Source: Acidobacteriaceae bacterium (GTDB taxonomy: Bacteria > Acidobacteriota > Terriglobia > Terriglobales > Acidobacteriaceae). Taken from it: a stretch of DNA of 36,838 nt. Shown here piece by piece: positions 34,850 through 36,838 of the stretch (position 1 is its first letter; each line of letters starts with the position of its first letter). Below the pieces are notes generated by a model, which ran no database searches, was not told the origin of the DNA, and saw nothing but the letters and a program-made list of their open reading frames with translations. The position numbers were made by a program, and so were the translations under genes. The stretch spans positions 1 through 36,838 of the forward strand of contig PKVW01000046.1 of assembly GCA_003131585.1 (NCBI GenBank), given 5' to 3'.

Positions 34850-35550
34850 GTTGTTGCTCGCTCCCCGAAGATCGCCGTGCCCACGCGCACGCAAGTGGAT
34901 CCCTCTTCAATCGCCACCTCGAAATCGTGCGACATGCCCATGGAAAGCTGGTCCATAGCGACGGCTGGCAGCTTGCGGGCGGCAATCGTCTCGCGCAGCT
35001 CGCGCAGCTTGCGGAAGTAGGGGCGCGCCCCCTGGGGATCGCCGGTGAACGGAGGCACCGTCATCAGCCCGCGGAACACCAGGGCCTCCAGCCGAGGCGC
35101 GGCGATCAGCAATTCTTCGAGTGCGGCTGAGTGCGGCGCCACACCGCTCTTGGCGGCTTCGCCGCCGACGTTGATTTCGACGAGCACGTCCAGCTTCCTG
35201 CCGGGCTTGCGGGCTGCCGCGTCCAGCTTCTCCGCCAGCTTCAGCGAATCGATCGAATCCACGGCGCGAAATAGCTCCGCCGTCGTTGCGGCCTTATTGG
35301 TCTGCAGGTGTCCGATCATGTGCCACTCGGCGGCGCGTAAATCCCGAAGCGCGCCGGCCTTGCCGGCAAATTCCTGAATGCGATTTTCTCCGAATACTCG
35401 AAGCCCAGCGTCATAAGCCTCGCGGATTCGCTCCGGCGGCTGAGTCTTGCTGACGGCCATTAAAGTAACGTCGTCGGGGTTGCGTCCGGCCCGTAGAGCC
35501 GCAGCGGCGATGCGCTCTTCGATGAAGGCAATGTTTTGTGCGACGGACAT
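34846..35550 (-). CDS. yggS: YggS-type pyridoxal-phosphate homeostasis protein (PLPBP)
   Basis: 234 residues from the ATG at 35550. PLP-binding Lys35 sits in LMAVSKTQPPERIREAYDAG. Other family motifs are FGENRIQEF, EWHMIGHLQTNKA, VDSIDSLKLAEKL, VLVEINVGGEAAKSG, RGLMTVPPF and LSMGMSHDFEVAIEEGSTCVRVGTAIFGER. The protein is a TIM barrel without enzymatic activity that buffers PLP and affects amino-acid metabolism. An in-frame GTG further up (35568) is possible but not family-like. The 3' end abuts a truncated DUF167 remnant. Confidence 0.95.
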   Translation of the reverse strand: MSVAQNIAFIEERIAAAALRAGRNPDDVTLMAVSKTQPPERIREAYDAGLRVFGENRIQEFAGKAGALRDLRAAEWHMIGHLQTNKAATTAELFRAVDSIDSLKLAEKLDAAARKPGRKLDVLVEINVGGEAAKSGVAPHSAALEELLIAAPRLEALVFRGLMTVPPFTGDPQGARPYFRKLRELRETIAARKLPAVAMDQLSMGMSHDFEVAIEEGSTCVRVGTAIFGERATT

Positions 35551-35564
35551 GGACAACCAACAAA

Positions 35565-35640
35565 CCAAAGGACACGAACGAACACAAAGAATTCTAAGAG
35601 AGTTGTTCCCTCGCGAGACTGCGTGTCCTTCGTGGCGAAC
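35565..35640. repeat. Inverted repeat of the AAGGACAC/GTGTCCTT type
   Basis: aaggacac (35568-35575) pairs perfectly with gtgtcctt (35623-35630), extendable by one pair, within longer related stretches (ccaaaggacacgaacg; gcgtgtccttcgtggc). The CACGAAGGACAC-type sequence is one I recall from spacers of several phyla (memory, unchecked). The right-hand side runs to the stop codon of the OPT gene, and the left side lies 15 nt upstream of yggS. Confidence 0.6.
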
Positions 35641-36838
35641 TACATGATGGCCACGGGCGGCGCCGGTTCTTTCGGATCGCCCGCACTTGTAAGCGGCAAG
35701 CGAATCATCAAGGCTGCCAGGCCAATCATCACGCCAACCCCTGCGAGATACGACGGATGGTCAAAGATTTGCGGCCGGGCCCAGGCGGGAGCGAACTGCA
35801 ACCCGGCCCACAGCAGGCCTAGCACAGCTTCGCCGGCGATCAATCCGGATGCGGTGAGGACTCCGGCATTCTCCACGCGCGCCATTTGCGCTTCGTTGTA
35901 TCCGCGGCGTTTGGCCATCCAATCTCCGAGTGAGCGAAAAACTCCGCCAAGAAAAATCGCAAACGTCGTCTCCAACGGCAAATACATGCCTACCGCCACC
36001 AGCATGGGGCTGCGCACCTGCATCAGGATCATCGCGACGCCCATCAGAATGCCGACGACGACCAGCGGCCAGGGCATATCGCCGCCCACGATACCCACGG
36101 CCAAAGTGGCCATCAGTCCCGCCTGAGGCGCGGAAAGACCACGGTCGCCAAATCCAATTCCCCCCGCCTTGATGTTCCCTTCATGAAGCAGCATCAGCGG
36201 GAAGTACATCACCAGGCTCGCCACCACCACCGCGATCAATTCCACAATCTGAATGGTGCGGGGCGTACCGCCGAGGATGTAGCCAACCTTGAAGTCCTGC
36301 AGCAACTCGCCCGCGACCGCCGCCGAAACACAAACTACCGCGGCCACGCCCAACACGGCCGCCACGCCGGAAATTCCAGAGACTCCCAGCGAGACCATGA
36401 GGAGCGCGGCGATGATCAGGGTCGACAGGGTCAAGCCGGAAATTGGATTATTCGAGGAGCCAATCATGCCGACCAGGCTGCCCGAAACCGTGGCGAAGAA
36501 AAATCCCACGATGAGCATAACGACCGCCGCCAACACCGCCGGCCAAACTAGGCCCGAAATGTGTATGTACAGAAGGCACATGAGCACGAACACCAAGGCG
36601 ATCAGGCCAAAGACCGTTTTCGAACTCATGTAGCGTTCCGTGCGCGATAGCTGGGCTTGCTGCTCGGCCGTCTGGCGGAGATCGCTGAATGCCCTGCCCA
36701 GGCCGGCCGTGAGGCTTCGTCCCATCTTGAATAACGTGTAAGCCGCGCCCACCAGCATTCCCCCGACCGCGATGGGACGCACCACAAACTTCCACACGGC
36801 GATCGACATGTTTGCCCAATTATCGGGCGTATCGGCGG
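35640..36838 (-). CDS. OPT-family oligopeptide transporter, C-terminal part (partial)
   Basis: About 398 codons are in the window and the frame stays open past 36838, so the N-terminal part is missing. About ten hydrophobic helices are seen. The motif VGMIGSSNNPISGLTLSTLII is the hallmark of the OPT superfamily. LQDFKVGYILGGTPRTIQIVELI and MYLPLETTFAIFLGGVFRSL are further family segments. OPT proteins import peptides or metal chelates; the substrate here is unknown. It lies upstream of yggS on the same strand. Confidence 0.9.
   Translation of the reverse strand, partial: ADTPDNWANMSIAVWKFVVRPIAVGGMLVGAAYTLFKMGRSLTAGLGRAFSDLRQTAEQQAQLSRTERYMSSKTVFGLIALVFVLMCLLYIHISGLVWPAVLAAVVMLIVGFFFATVSGSLVGMIGSSNNPISGLTLSTLIIAALLMVSLGVSGISGVAAVLGVAAVVCVSAAVAGELLQDFKVGYILGGTPRTIQIVELIAVVVASLVMYFPLMLLHEGNIKAGGIGFGDRGLSAPQAGLMATLAVGIVGGDMPWPLVVVGILMGVAMILMQVRSPMLVAVGMYLPLETTFAIFLGGVFRSLGDWMAKRRGYNEAQMARVENAGVLTASGLIAGEAVLGLLWAGLQFAPAWARPQIFDHPSYLAGVGVMIGLAALMIRLPLTSAGDPKEPAPPVAIM

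Overview
The window looks like a chromosomal segment of an Acidobacteriota bacterium, probably class Terriglobia (Koribacter/Acidobacterium-like). The clearest marker is a 601-residue lipoprotein of the acidobacterial VWFA-related family. High GC, the gene order and the style of the repeats agree. The assignment is made by recognition, not by a search.

Positions 1-13270 (+ strand) are the end of the S10 operon followed by the spc and alpha operons. The order is rpsC (3' end), rplP, rpmC, rpsQ, rplN, rplX, rplE, rpsN, rpsH, rplF, rplR, rpsE, rpmD, rplO, secY, adk, map, infA, rpmJ, rpsM, rpsK, rpsD, rpoA, rplQ, ending at an intrinsic terminator near 13241-13271. These genes build both ribosomal subunits, the translocon channel and the RNA polymerase alpha subunit, and process N-termini.

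Positions 13433-19345 are a mixed block: a one-helix hypothetical protein, an MFS transporter, and on the minus strand guaB with a downstream VanZ-like gene and the VWFA lipoprotein. Positions 19477-28339 (+) are the nusA-infB cluster: promoter, terminator-like leader, rimP, nusA, infB, a DUF503 gene, rbfA, an NrnA-type DHH phosphoesterase and a small membrane protein. It is interrupted at 25240-26700 by a lower-GC membrane-protein gene that looks foreign. Positions 28468-36838 hold an ArnT/PMT-type glycosyltransferase and a GNAT acetyltransferase (+), then minus-strand genes: an M24 peptidase with two small membrane proteins, a POT-like transporter, a truncated DUF167 remnant, yggS, and an OPT-type transporter running off the window.

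The most unusual signal lies between the genes. At least eleven spacers carry degenerate tandem repeats with a period of exactly 7 or 8 nt, arranged as two mutually complementary arms of about 28-40 nt that form long imperfect hairpins. Unit sequences fall into several families, and several elements end only 3-10 nt before a start codon with no visible Shine-Dalgarno. Other spacers have single-arm heptad arrays. Three further loci carry paired GC-rich palindromes. I know no named family for the heptad/octad hairpins; they are the main candidate for something undescribed here.
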